The position numbers and the translations under genes are program-made. Below, piece after piece: positions 24,988 to 39,000 of a stretch of DNA of 64,000 nucleotides. The DNA is from Spisula solida (Eukaryota; Mollusca; Bivalvia; Venerida; Mactridae). Location: the NCBI GenBank assembly GCA_947247005.1, contig OX365955.1, positions 44,433,822 to 44,497,821 of the forward strand, written 5' to 3'. The notes under the pieces are model-generated. The model had not been told where the DNA came from. It worked only from the letters and a program-made list of their open reading frames with translations, and made no database searches. Numbering within the stretch: position 1 is the first letter of the stretch; each line of letters begins with the position of its first letter.

Positions 24988-25740
24988 CAGGCCCCAATCT
25001 CTCCGAAAGAATCTCAATTTCAGCTAAATCTCATCCAAAATATTGTCATGTGTCTTTATGTTAATTTAAATGAGAGGATGACCTCACAAATTGGCATGAT
25101 GCCAAAACAGATGCATTATTCTGAGTTAATTGCAGTAAAATGTAAAGATGTTGTTGTCGTAGCTCTAATAAGCTATTGCCGTAGGGAAATGGTCGCTCTG
25201 TACTCTCTTTGTGCTTCAGCTCTTGGTTCTTTGGTTTCTCTTTACAGTTGGTAGGTATTTATTAAGTATTGACTCATAGCATCGATGAGATAGTTCCTTG
25301 CTTTGTCCTCAATCCTGTGTCAATTGCTCCAACCAATACGGATAGCGATAAAACCCCGCACGTTATCTGAAGTCTGTACAGAATCCCTTCTACAGTTTGT
25401 TCTACGAGATCACTTTTCTTCCACAAATCTTGTACACTCGTATATGTAGTGATTTACTGTTTCTGGTACTTTGCAAGTGTCACATATGTTATCATTATTG
25501 TTTAGGATTTTGCTCCAGTGGTCCTGAACTTCATTTTCCCACTGATCAATTGATTGATAATGCTGAATGTATGCCTATTATATTTGCGCCAGGTTCTTTG
25601 TATATCTCTTGGAGCATGCCTGTTTTTTCTAAATCAGAATCACAAACTTCTGATGTATTTAAAATTCAGACTCCAATTTGAGCAAAGTTTCAATTTGAGC
25701 TGAGATTTCTACTTGAGATTCTTTGGGAGAACGGGGCCTG
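24988..25740. mobile_element. Family G CAGGCCCC MITE, long copy
   Basis: 753-bp element, ends CAGGCCCCAATCTCTCCGAA and CAGGCCCCGTTCTCCCAAAG (minus strand), followed in both arms by AATCTCAA words. No transposase seen inside. Confidence 0.65.
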
Positions 25741-25915
25741 TATGCAGCATGCCTTGTTAAGACCGTTAATTAGCAGCATAAATACGGTAAGAAGCAAATG
25801 AAGTTAAAATAGTCATTGATTGCCATTTATACAATATTACATATTCAACATAAGTGTCTATATAAACTCAATACTCGTGCAATATTATTTGTTTTATATG
25901 AATTAACACTAAAAA

Positions 25916-26174
25916 CAGGGGCCCTACTGAGGCATAATGCTCAATCCCGAAAATAAGTTGCAAGTCTGTTTCGGGTACCATCAGCACACATCTATATACC
26001 TTAACTAGGTTTCAAACATTGTTATACTATTAAAATTCAGATTATTGAACTTCAAATGACCATAACTTTGTCAATTCTTTGAATTTTTTAATCAAATAAC
26101 TTTTATTTTGTGCAGAAAAGATAATTCTTCCTAATGCAGCAAATCCGGATTATTCCGGAATTGTAGGACCCCTG
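25916..26174. mobile_element. Family C MITE
   Basis: Complete intergenic copy starting CAGGGGCCCTACTGAGGCAT and ending GTAGGACCCCTG. Confidence 0.75.
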
Positions 26175-27169
26175 TTAAACAAGCATAATTTTGACCTATA
26201 AGAGCTGGTTTAGCATGATAACTACTCAAACACAATCAGGTTTGTACATATTTTTTTTAAGATCACTTTCATCAGTGTGTTAGTATGCTAACCAAACAAA
26301 CAATTGAGACCATCAATGAAGAAAACAAATATACTGAGACATGATTTGTAAAATAAAACTTGACTCAAACAATTCTGATTCCAATCTTCTATATACTAAA
26401 CGTTTTGTTGGTATTTGTGTGTTACTTCAGCCGACTCAATTTTAACCACCACAACACAACATAAATTTAAAATCCATTTTCACAGTCTTGCTATATTACA
26501 ACAAACGCAAAGGACCCAATACACTATGGTCTTAGTATTGGGGTTAACCATTTTACTGTATATTTCTGTCGTATCATCTTGTTGAACATATACGAGACTA
26601 TATTAGGTAATGAATGATCAAAACATTGCACATCCTGAGGCTGAAGTAACACAAAAATATCAACAGACATGCTATCAATAAATATATAAAAACATCTCAA
26701 GCATGTGAGAAATTTGTCGTAATGAATAATGTAAACAGATACATATATATCACAATATATACACACTTGATGATCTAGAACACAAATGTAAGATTTCTGC
26801 AAGCAGAAAGCAACAGGCAAACACTAAATGAAGTCTGTGCATCACATACAATGTGAAAACACCAGGCATGATATAAGAAGCAACAGAAACTATGCTAGAG
26901 AAGAATCAGATAAAAGATTGCATTGGGTAGCAGAGATATCAAGCTAGCTACCAGTATACGGCAATCGGTCACAAACTGATAGGCATTAATACGGCTACAT
27001 GACTTTGTGTGCATCACCAATGTATAACCATTAGATACAGCTTATTTTCTTTTTTTAGTTGCATTTGATCAAACTTTGTGTATGTAGAACGTATTCTGGC
27101 CTAAGCACCGTTATTTGGTGAAATAAAACGATTGGTATCTCAATCATATGGAATCTTCATAGTTGGGAA

Positions 27170-27316
27170 AACTTCTCGAAATCAAAGTAATTTTTCCTGA
27201 AGAAGACACCTTATAATGGACCCATTTGCATTTTAAGAAAAAACTTCTCGAAATTAAAAGTATTTTTTCCTGAAGAAGACACCTTATAATGGACCAATTT
27301 GCATTGTAAGAAAAAT
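27170..27316. repeat. ~73-bp direct duplication downstream of BAZ1B stop
   Basis: AACTTCTCGAAATCAAAGTA and AACTTCTCGAAATTAAAAGT begin two copies, each with GAAGAAGACACCTTATAATG. It may lie in the 3' UTR. Confidence 0.75.
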
Positions 27317-27699
27317 GCTCTGTAAAATAAACTACATCATCAGCAAATAAGGATATAAATATGTCTATAATAATGCATCGTCGAAGTGTTCAATGTTAAA
27401 ATGTGCAACATTACATAAGGTGAACAGAGTAATATGTTAAACTATAAACCGCATGCATGTAATGCAATATTAACAATTGAGCTAAAAGCAACATAATATA
27501 GAGGTAAAGTCAATTTCAAGTAGTTCACTTTCATCACTTTAAAACACTAGTCACACCCTTTATATACAAAACATAAATATTTGGTCAGTTTAAAAATTCG
27601 ATTCATGTAGATTTTACTCCATTTTCGCCAAAACTGAACCTTGCACACTTGCAGCCATCGCCACTAGCGCAACACAAGGGAAACAACTATTGTTTGAAG

Positions 27700-30041
27700 T
27701 TATTTGCTTCTGCGTGATCGTCTCCCTTCGTCACTATACATATGATCACTATAACCGTTGGATTTACTGTCTCTGTTGTAAGCATAGAAGGGCAAATATC
27801 TCTTCATTTGATCAATAAAATATTTCTCTGATAGATCAATGCAGTCATACACTTCACTGCCAACCTAAAAATATAAACAACACAATTATGTCACTCACAA
27901 AACAAACATGGAATCATACAGTAGTCACGAGACAAACCGACTTTGTCTTGGTGATGTCACAGCATTCTTTCTTAGCATATTCTTTGGGAGAGGATGTATT
28001 TTATGTTTATGGAAGAAGCATTCAAAAATTTTGTAACGGAAGTGCAAGAAAAACTGTGATGCAACAATTAACTAGATTATTTTTCGGCTTTTGCTCACCA
28101 ATGTGTGTAAGCCTAATGCTACCCGGCGCCTTACCTCAGGTCATCACCAGGAATTTGATTGATACTAATGGAGAATTCAACACGTCCAATGATGCTTAAG
28201 ATAGAGCCGAGCAGGGAGATATATCACAGGGGTGTCAACAGAACCAAATAAAAATCCTGAAAAACATACGCGGCTGAGCATTTTTGCCAAACAAGATGCC
28301 TTCAACCACATTGTTTCCATATTTAACTAAATCCTTCAGAACAGATTAAATTGACCATAACTTTGTCATTTCTCAAGATATTTTCATCAGATAACTTTTA
28401 TTTTGGTCCGAAATCATAGCTTTTTCAAGATTGGTAAATCCGGAATTCCGGATTAATCAGGAATATTGACACCCCTGTATATCAGCAGTATTATTATATG
28501 GTGGACCCTAAACACTAGACCACTGTGCGAGCATATCCCATACAAACACTGTACTACCTACCTTATTATACTCGACAGCATTACGGAACAATAAGGCCAC
28601 ATCATCTATCACTTCCTGTGGTGAGCCGTATACTAAACAATTCAAACGATCCTTTATTTTCTGAAAGCTGATTGGTTGTTTGATTATATCGTAGTAATCT
28701 GGGACCTGAAATGTGAAAATTGCAATAGTAATGACATTCTTAGCATGATGGTGTAGGGGGCACAAGACGAAGCCGAAAGTATTGGCTTAACAAAGTATCG
28801 GCCTTCACACACAGTTTCTTCCAGTAATTTTGTATACATAAGGATTTATTAGTAAAATATGAAACAGGCATTTAACTGGTTTTTTTTTAAATGTTTTTAA
28901 GTCCCACTGTTCAACAGTGTTTCAGCCATATGGAGACTAAAGCACATATGACCCCACGATTCATATAGTCAGAAATGTTGAAGGTCACGTAAGCCTTGAC
29001 CTACTGACCTCAAAATCAATAGGGGTCATCTACTGATGATGACAAACCTGCATAATAAGGTTGCAGATCCTAAGCCCAACTGTTCTTAAATTATTGACCA
29101 GAAACCAATTGGTATATTTTCATCAAATAACTTTTTATTTTGGTCAGAAGCCATTGTTGTTTACAAAATGATAACTCCGGAATTCCGGATAAATCAGGAA
29201 AATTGACACCACTGATAAGTACAACTGTTTCAGTATGCTACTCACGTCTCGCTTGCTGACGTTGATCCAGAATGGCCAGGCTGCTTTGAAGTCCAGCATT
29301 CTGTTGATAATATCCTCAACAACCTGCAATGTGTCATTTAAACATCATAATACTAAGTAACACTGGAGAGGAACTAGAAGGGTTTTTTCAATACAAAAAC
29401 ATACTTCTCTCATAATGGGCCATAACAGGCTTGATACCAAGTATATATTGAAAATTCAACCAATTAAGCCTCGACTTGTAGAAAAAGATAACAATGGTTA
29501 AAAGAAACAGTGGAGCATTTGACATTCTGTGGATATTTGTAGACCATATTGAAAATTGGTTAGCCAATGATGTTATCCGCAGAAAATAAAGATATTATTA
29601 TATTTCCATATAACATTTTGAAATTAAAACATTTTAGTGTTCAGAAATAAATTCTTAGAAGTGTTCTTAGCAGGTTGAAATTTATGCTAGGGGAAAACAG
29701 TAAAGCAAGAAAGACAAGAATACTGCTTACAGATAATTCCGATGGAGCTCTTCTTGAAACTTTAGGTTTGCTTTCATACACCGGGTCAGGTGATGGAGCC
29801 GATCGTCTCGCCTTCGTTCTACCATCTTCATTACGAGGTGAATCTGATTTACGAGCTTTTTTCTTCGGTCTACCAGCGCTACTTCTAGCCGCCTTCTTGG
29901 CAACTGGTTTAGTTTCATCCTCTTCATCATCACCATCCTCCGACCCGTCGTCACTTTCATCACCGGCCTCATCATCTTGTTCATCCGACGACTCATTCTC
30001 ACTAGACTCCACATATCTCTTACGTTTCACCGATCTCTCAG
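27700..30041 (-). CDS. BAZ1B: BAZ1B exons 28-31: acidic linker and bromodomain
   Basis: Exons 29731-30041, 29246-29323, 28562-28705 and 27700-27864 encode residues 1337-1568. Exon 28 is Asp/Glu/Ser-rich then basic with AGRPKKKARK, AT-hook-like. The bromodomain runs from VVEDIINRMLDF through WPF, VPDYYDIIKQPISF (the PDYY/P-M-type ZA loop) to FRNAVEYN, whose Asn is the expected acetyl-lysine contact. A short basic tail RRSRRSK ends the protein. Confidence 0.93.
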
Positions 30042-33000
30042 CTGTAACAGGATGGTTAATACATAATTTAAATGGACTAGGAAACAAGTTCTTTCAATCT
30101 TCTAGGAAACTAGGTTACTGATCATTACTTGCAACTAAAATACATTGAGAAGCTTATTCAGTTGGGACTCTTAACTGATGACCAATATACAATGAAACAA
30201 TCTAGCTCTCTTTAAAGCATTAGAAAGTTTAGAGCCATAACAGCGATGTTACACATTGCTATGGCCAAAGACATACAATTCCAACTCCACAATTAGTTTT
30301 TAATGTACAGCAGTTGTTATTTTGTTTGTTCTTGTTCTTTGTTCTTTTCTTCCTTTAAGTCTAATTTACTTACTTCTTTTCCTAATAAAACTTGAAACTT
30401 GCTATAATTCTAATAAATTACAGAACGTACATGAGAGCATACTACACACCTCTCTTTTTTACTGTTTGCTTTGTGCCTCGTGACGTTCTTCGTCTCCTAA
30501 CACCATTTTTACAATCATTACATACCCAACGACCTCTGCAATGTAACAGGACATACTTTTATAAATACAATATCACATGGGTTGAAAGTTTGTAGATTTC
30601 AAATACAATATCACATGGGTTGAAAGTTTGTAGATTTCAAATACAATATCACATGGATTGTAAGTTTGTAGATTTCAAATACAATATCACATGGATTTTA
30701 AGTTTGTAGATTTCAAATACAATATCATATGGGTTATAAGTTTGTAGATTTCAATAGAAACGATAATCATCAATTATGGGTGCTTTGATTTCACCCACGA
30801 AAAGCGAGAAACATAAAATTTCTACAAAATTTAGGTTTTCAAAGGGACATAACTCTGCTGAAATTTGGTTGCAGCAAAAACAAGACGACCACACGAATCA
30901 CTCTACATGATAATCAACACTCCCTGTTTTATAATACTTTTGTAGTCAGTCCAAAAAAATTCAAGCAGAGAAGTTGTGCAACACAAACATATGTTAATGC
31001 TTGTTTGACTAAAATTGCTTTCCCTCAAATGATTCAGGGGTGTCAACAGGGCCAAATTAAAAATCAGGAAAACCGTATGCCGCTGACCATTTTTGCCAAA
31101 CAAGAGGCCTTCAATGACATTGTTTCCATACTAAACTCTGTTTATATTAAAGAAAATCCTCCAGAGCAGTCTAAATTTACCATAACTTTGCCATTTCTTG
31201 ACATATTTTCATCAAATAACTATTTTGGTCAGAAGCCATTGCTCTATCAGGAATGACAAATCCGGAATTTGAGATAAATCAGGAAAATTGACACCCCTGA
31301 ATGATAACATATACAGTTACACATCTAACCTTGGTGGATGTCTGAGTGGTGGATCGTGACATTCTAAGTGATATACAGACGGACATTCAGCACATAGTAT
31401 CAGGTCTTCATCACCGCCACATTCTACACACGCTTCCTCATGCTTTAAACTTTTTGTCTTAGCTTGTTTAATCTGCTCATCATCGTCCGAGTCTTCCTGA
31501 TATTTACCTGGTACGTCCAATACTCGCTTTCTGTTTAATGGCTGAAAGAAAGAGATTTATATTACTTATGTCAAAAGAATAATTTAACATTTGATTTCTT
31601 GTCTATAATTTACTATTATTTCAAACACTACCAGCGGTTTCAGCTATATACAAATAGAGTAAACCAAGGTATGCATGATTTACAGTTAAACACAGCTACG
31701 GCAAATAACTTAACAGCCTACCGTAGACGAAAATAGTGCAGCGGTCACAATGTCTTGATGTCAAATGCGGGAAATCAGCTATGTTAAAATCTAAATAATG
31801 AATATGTAGCTGTGTTTTACCGTAGAATATAGCACAGTCACTTGTTCAGATGCGTATATTAAATCACTTGTGCTACTATTTCTTAATCAATGTAATTTAT
31901 TAATGCATAATGGTCGTGGACCAGGTTAATTTATTCGGGATATAATAGATAGTATACCAGGCCCTGATCTCCCGAAATATTTCAATTTGAGATCAAACTC
32001 AGCTCAAATTTTGTCAATTGTCTTTTGAGTAAATTTTCTTGCGGGATCAGACTCAAAATTGGTATCACAAAAATGAAAACATCGTTTAGAGCATTATGTC
32101 AGCAACATTCCAAGTGCTCAAACTTGAGATTTGTCTTAAACTCAGATACTTATTTGAGCAAAATCTCAATTTGAGCCGAGATTTCTCGTTGAGATGCTTC
32201 GGGAGATAGTGGCCAGATACTTACTGCACAACCTGCACATTTCCACTCTCCTTTAGGTACACAAGGTAATGCAGGACGTAGACAGTATATATGAAACGCT
32301 TGATTACATTCATCACATAATAATAACTTGTCTTCTTCACCCTTCTTTCGACAAATTTTACATTTCTGGAAAAGGACATGCAGAAATGATTGAATGATAA
32401 TCTAGTATTAATGAACATCCTACTGGATATCATTACACATAAAATTTCTTGCAGAAATGATCTACAATTCATCATTTACAGCCATATACTTTATAAAGAT
32501 CAATCATCTTAAATTAATCAAGGCCTTTCCGAGATAATTAAGATATATATAAAAAAATTATGGTCTTTACCACCCACTGTCTTTCAAAGTGAAAGCGTTA
32601 AGTCATTGTTTCTAGCAAAGGGCAGATTTCCTGGTAAAGCCATTTTGTTACATGAAATATTTAAACTTCAATAATTTCATTTTTTCTAATGCTGACAATC
32701 AATTTAAACTCCAATAATCTATTTATTACAAGAACTTTATTACAGTGAAGTTCCGCTAATAAGACCAGTCAAAAAGTGGTCTTATTAGCGAATCGGTCTT
32801 ATTAGCGGACCTTTTTTGTTCTAAATTTAATACTTTGGGACCGACTTTGGTACTATGTTGCTCGAGAATTACCATTACATAGAAGTACAAATATCAACTT
32901 ACGGCATTTTCAGCTGATTTCTCCCATTTAATACACGAGTCGAAGATACCTAGGAGAACATGTAAGCGTGATAATGTGCCAGAAGATTTCACAGCGTCTC

Positions 33001-36000
33001 TCCATCGCTGAATTCCTGGTGCTTCTTTCTTTTCCTCCTCTGTAACATATATACAATACAGGCATGTAATAAACCAAATGTTCAACTCAAATGAGGACTA
33101 TGAACAATCAAACTTTCTGAAATTGTAATTTCTGCTAAGTAATTTAGGATTAATTTATAAACATTAATCCATTTTATTCAGACTCGAGTGCATGTGGTGA
33201 ATCCGGTATAATGTTTTAAAGGTACGAATCAAATTGAAATAGTCTGGATGCTCCGGTTGTACATTGTAGCCTCACAGTGATTGACTAGGGCCTAAAATAA
33301 AATATTGTTTGTTTCCCCATCCCCTACTTACCCGATTAAAAGGGCACTACTCGAAATATTTTATTGCCCAAATTGAAATATTCTTTTTTATTAAAAATTG
33401 GAAATGAAAATTTTATTTTTTTGTTTACTGGCTTCTTTACCATTAAATTTAAGACTGTTAGTTTTCACCTTAGATTTAATTCTAAATATCATTTTTTGTA
33501 CATGTCTTACCAATAACTATCATACTGAAACAATTAAAAAAAAATATTTACCCTACCTACCCTACCCATTCTAAATCTGCTAGGGTCGGGAAGGGGAAAC
33601 CAAGAATATTATAAGTTCGGCATAGTCTCACACTTATTGACAGTAATGTATGGTTTGCATAGCTAATTCAGGCAATATTTGGATGGGACCTTTCTCTATC
33701 GGCCGCAAAATCGGACCAATAGGAGAAGTGCGGAGAGACTTAGTGACATCTATACATCCACTATAGTGTAATACAGACAGACACTAAGCACATAGTCCTT
33801 ATGTCCCCACTATTTCCTGTCGTGTGTTTCCTGATTTCAGTGATTTTTTTGCCTCTTTAAGGAAAGGGTCCGGGTCCGTTCAGATTGGAAATTTTGCATC
33901 AAGACAACTTGAAATTGGGAATTTTCATGAAGCAGAAAGGCCAAATAAAACAGAAAGAGATTACATGTGACTGTTTACTGGTTTCTGTAAACTTTTATGC
34001 TTGACTTCTTGTCAAAAATGTTCATAACTTTGTCATTTTATGTCCGATTTTTAATATATTTTTTTTAAATGTTCATTATGAATTTCTCCCTTCAAATTTG
34101 GGAAAATTATATAAATTGGGAAGGTACCGTTTACTGGTAGCAAACAAAGAAGGAAAAAATCACTGGATTTATATAATATTTTACCTTCTTCTTCTTCGTC
34201 AGCTGCATTTTTCTTCTTTTTTATCACCATGATACCATCTCTAAACTTCTCTAACACATTCGCTTGACAGTCCAATAAACAATCCGCCTGTAATATAATA
34301 CATAGTGCTAATATATTACAAGAAGAGATAATTTAATTCTTAAAGGGGCAAGGGAACATAAGTCAGGTAATGTATGCTTCTCACTGCAGGGTGGTCAACA
34401 GAGCCAAATTAAAAATCCTGAAAGTCATATGCGACTGACCTATTTTGCCAAACAAGAGACCTTCATGTCACTTTGACCACATTGATTCCATATTTAACTC
34501 AGTTTGTATTCAATAAAATCCTTCAGAGCATATTAATAATTATATTGACCATAACTTTGCCATTTCTTGAGATATTTTCATCATTTCAGGATTGATAAAT
34601 CCGGAATTCTGGATTAATCCGGAATATTGACACCCCTGCCACTGAGACAAATACTGAAAATAAGGTACATGTCTGTTGTAGTGTAGCAAACCCATATTTT
34701 CCGGACTATTTTGGAATTGTAAGACCCCTATCATCAAACAGCATAAGAATTGCATCATTCAGTGACAATAAACAAGATAATTTTCTCAAACCAGATGTAT
34801 TTTGGAGTATGCATATGAAATGATTGACTCTTATTCAACAGGGAGGATGTAAATAATGTTATACCAATCTAGGGATTTCTGTTGACGTTTCCAGCATCAC
34901 ACTCCATGCATCAAAATCGTCGACACCACCGAGACCACCATTACGTAATCTGATCTCTGTCTCCAGTAACTCCTGAATATGACAAAATATGTACAATCAT
35001 CATACAGACTGGAGACAGCATAACACAACAAGAGTGCCAAATTGACCTAAAGTCACTCATCCAAGTAATTGTCACAAGTTTAATAATTGAAAATATTTAT
35101 ATAGCGCCTAATAAAACAAGTCTCTAAAGCGCTGTACACGCGAAAGTTAATTCCTTGAAAGTTGGTTAGTGTCGTGAAAATCTAATTAACATCCACTGAT
35201 CACTGATATGCCTTTTAAAACATGTGCGTTTTTAGTGTCTTTTTAAAAACCAGCAGAGAGTCAATGTTTTTTATTTCTATTGGCAGACTGTTCCACAGGG
35301 TGGCTGCACATTTGTCAAAACGCCTTTCACCGTAGGTCTTAGTTTTTGTTCTCTGAATGTTTAATAATTTGGCTGAGTCTGATCTCAGAGATCTTGTTGG
35401 GTGGTACTCAGTTACCAACTCATTCATGTAAACAGAAGCAAGTTCATGTTTGATCTTAAATGTGTATATAATGACCTTGTACTGTACTCTGTATGGCACC
35501 GGAAGCCAGTGCAGTGAATGCAGGATCGGTGTAATGTGCTCACGCTTTTTTGTAAGTGTGATCAAACGAGCAGCAGTGTTCTGGATGCGCTGCAGTTTGC
35601 CTACTACCTTGCTGTTGGCACCACATAGCAAAACGTTCGCTTAGTCCAGTCTTGAGGTTACAAGGGAATTCACAAGTGTTTTGCAGGCATTACAGTAATG
35701 AATGGCCTAATACGTCCGATGTTACGCAGATGGAAAAAGCAGGATTTGGATATTGCATTAGCTTGTTTGTCCATGCTTAGAGTTTTATCAAAGAAGGCAC
35801 CCAAATTTTTCACAAATGATGATTCATGAACAATTGTTCCGTCAAATTGTAACTTGCAGTCAGAAAAATCCTTGACTTGATGTTTTGGTGCAAAGATGAT
35901 GAGTTCCGTTTTATCCTGGTTAATTTTTAGCATGTTCAGGCGCATCCAGGAACTAATGTCTGACAGGCAGGCTTCAAGTTCAGGTACCACACTAGTCTGT

Positions 36001-39000
36001 CTTTTGATTTGATGACTAGGTAGCATTGAGTATCATCCGCATAGACGTGGTGTAACATATTATGGCTCTTGCATATATCACCTATTGGTTTTGCAAACAT
36101 ACAGTACTTTCAGGGTCCCAGGACCGAGCCCAGTGGGACACCAAAATGAAGAGAGGTTTCATCAGAAACAGCAGTTTGATCAACAGCCTGTCAATACTTC
36201 CCTAAATACTTCAATATTTCTGTATATCAAATTGGTGGCAAACTTAAGACAATGCTTGTAATAGTGAATTATACCAAGGTTGGATATTAAATATGGAGTG
36301 TTAACATCATTCTACAATCTGGCCTTGGGTGGTATTCAATGTTGATTTTACTTGACTGGCCTGGGGTGGTATTCAATATTGATCTTACTTGACTTAACGA
36401 TAAGGACACCAATCAGATCACACCATATTAAAGTCTTGGTCAGTAACAGGCGCCATGATTGGCTATCCTTATTCTTCAATTTAATAAGATAAATATTGGA
36501 TACCACCCCTGATTACTGTTTTTTATCACAGACAACCTATTATAGAATTAACCTGAATATTACCGTGACAGACATTTCATCACGATTCATTAAGATTTGG
36601 TCACAATTGTGTTAACAAGTCTACTGTTGTATGATTAGACAAAGTGACATAGGGAAGGGGAAACAAACAATATTGTGACAAGTCACATTAACTTACCCGT
36701 TTTAGAGACTCAATCATTTCTTTATCACCATCACAATCACGTAATTCTTTATTTGATCTGATAAATACAATGAAGGAAAGCATGGTTTTAAACTTCATTC
36801 AATCAACAAATATTTAAGTCAACAGAAAGAGGAGAAATTCCAACCTGTGGTACTAGTATAAGGGGTGTCAACAGAGCCAAATTAAAAATCCTGAAAATCA
36901 TATGTGGCTGAACATTTTTTCCAAACTAGAGGCCTTTATGTCACTACAACCACATTGTTTCCATATTTAAATCAGTTTGTATTGAATAAAATCCTTCAGA
37001 GCTTACTGTATTGACCATAACTTTGCCATTTCTTGAGATATTTTCATCAAATAATTTTTATTTTGGTCTGAAATCATAGCTCTTTCAGGATAGATAAATC
37101 TGGGAAATCCGGAATATTGACACCCCTGTAGTATTTACCAATGGCAAAGATTTGATTCACAGCAAAATGTCAAAATAATGTTGTAGCCTCTATTCCTATA
37201 AGTTCGTGCATTCCTACAAGTTCGTGCATTTTAGTAAAACGTTTATTGCTTTGCTAAAAATCTCATTTCTGTGGCCAAATTCCCTTAAGTTATTAAGAAG
37301 ACATTTATCCAGCCGAATAATGCAAAAAAATCGACAAAAACAGTGTTCATTACGTTTACGGCGAGTTTTGTCAGACCACCTATTTCATTGTTTACATATT
37401 CACCGCTTCCGGGCGCGAAATCTGGAGACATTTTATTTCCTCAAAATTTGCATAAGATACGATATATTTACTAGCGGAAAAAGGTGCTAACTTACTGACA
37501 CAATATCAAGCTTCATGTTACAAAACTTTTTATTTGCAAAATCATTCACGTGTGCTTCTAGACTAATGACGTCATCAGTTTATGTGCACAAACTTATAGG
37601 TCACAAATATTTATATCAAGACTGCAGACTGCATGTAACATTGAGACCGATTTTTCAAGTTTTTGCAGTTTGACATTCAATTTGTGTTTGAATTCTGTTT
37701 ATAAACAGATAATTGATATTGTTTATCACATGGTTGATGACAGTGCATTTGTTTTTGTGCAGATATGGCTGATATGCCCATTTCAAAACTGAGATGCACG
37801 AACTTGTAGGTGTACTGGCTAATTGAATATCATTTCTTAATTCTATGTTACATATATTTGATGAAAATTCACCCTATTTTCTTTTTTACTATATTCCAAC
37901 CATTAGTAGCAATTATCTTTTATCCATAATATTATTATAGCTCTTATTTATTGCATGTTCCGCATTACATAAATTTTTGCACACACTGCTAGACAAAGAT
38001 TAGATTTTATGCAGATATAATCAGGCCTAGACACTAACTATTTTGGCCACTGGTCGGACAGGGCAAAAATGCCAAAATTTGTAAATAGGACAGTTACTGG
38101 TCCTCCAGAATTTTCACTGGTCCTTCTGGATTTTCACTGGTCTCGGACCAGCAGTCCAGTATTAGTGTTGAGCCCTGATAATTTGTTTTGTAGCTTTTTA
38201 AAAAACAAAATTCCACAAACTTCAGGAACACCTCTCGCACACAAATATGTCCATCACAGACATGCCTTAACTCACCTTTGCTGCCTATATATAGCTGTAG
38301 AGATATCAGCTTGTCGTTTTTGTAGTTCCTTTTTGAGGTTACTTTCCCGGGAACCTTGGGCATGCAACGAATCTATGAGATCATTTACAGTGGACAGTTT
38401 CTCGTACGTAAACCACAGATTCTGTCCAACATGTGGAAACCTGTAACAAACAAGTGATGAAAACTTTATTACCTCCCCTCAAAATCAAAGTAGCAGTGTG
38501 ACTGGTCAGGTTGAATAGGCTTAAAACATCAGACTAGTAAATTAGCATTACAGAAAGTATTTTCCATTCAAGATAAAACCGGCTTGATTTTCAGAAATTA
38601 GTAAACTGAATAGACATAAGCGAATATCGTGATTTAAACTACCCATATATACTGAAGCTATATCAGTACCCATTTTACAAACGCAGACCAAAGGAGTTTT
38701 AGGCCCTCTTAGCATTTAATAAATAGATAGGAATAAAATTCAAACCATGATGAGCCAATATGGTGAAATACACTGAGTTTTGACTAAATTATGTAATCAG
38801 TGACTCATTTCATCACTTTTTATTCATTTTTCTGATGCCGAACATCATTCTTTTATTGTATGTTCAGATATTTATAAACTTACGTAGTGTCAACACATTT
38901 AGCTACTTTAACAGCTTTAGATTTCTTGGATGCAGCAGTAGCACCCTCCTCCGCGTCTTCTTCCTCATCCTCGGAGGAACTTGATGAATCTACATCATTA

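Larger units (their letters stand above)
22775..27169. other. Intergenic region between zinc-finger gene and BAZ1B
   Basis: No gene recognised. Contains foldback and TIR MITEs of families C, E and G, and part of the BAZ1B 3' UTR at its high end. A 30-bp inverted word (GTGTTACTTCAGCC at ~26419, GGCTGAAGTAACAC at ~26640) brackets ~200 bp of unclear nature. Confidence 0.65.

Noticed and set aside
29675..30121. 148-aa plus-strand ORF rich in Ser
   Set aside because: Exact antisense of BAZ1B exon 28, whose acidic/Ser codons give an open reverse frame.
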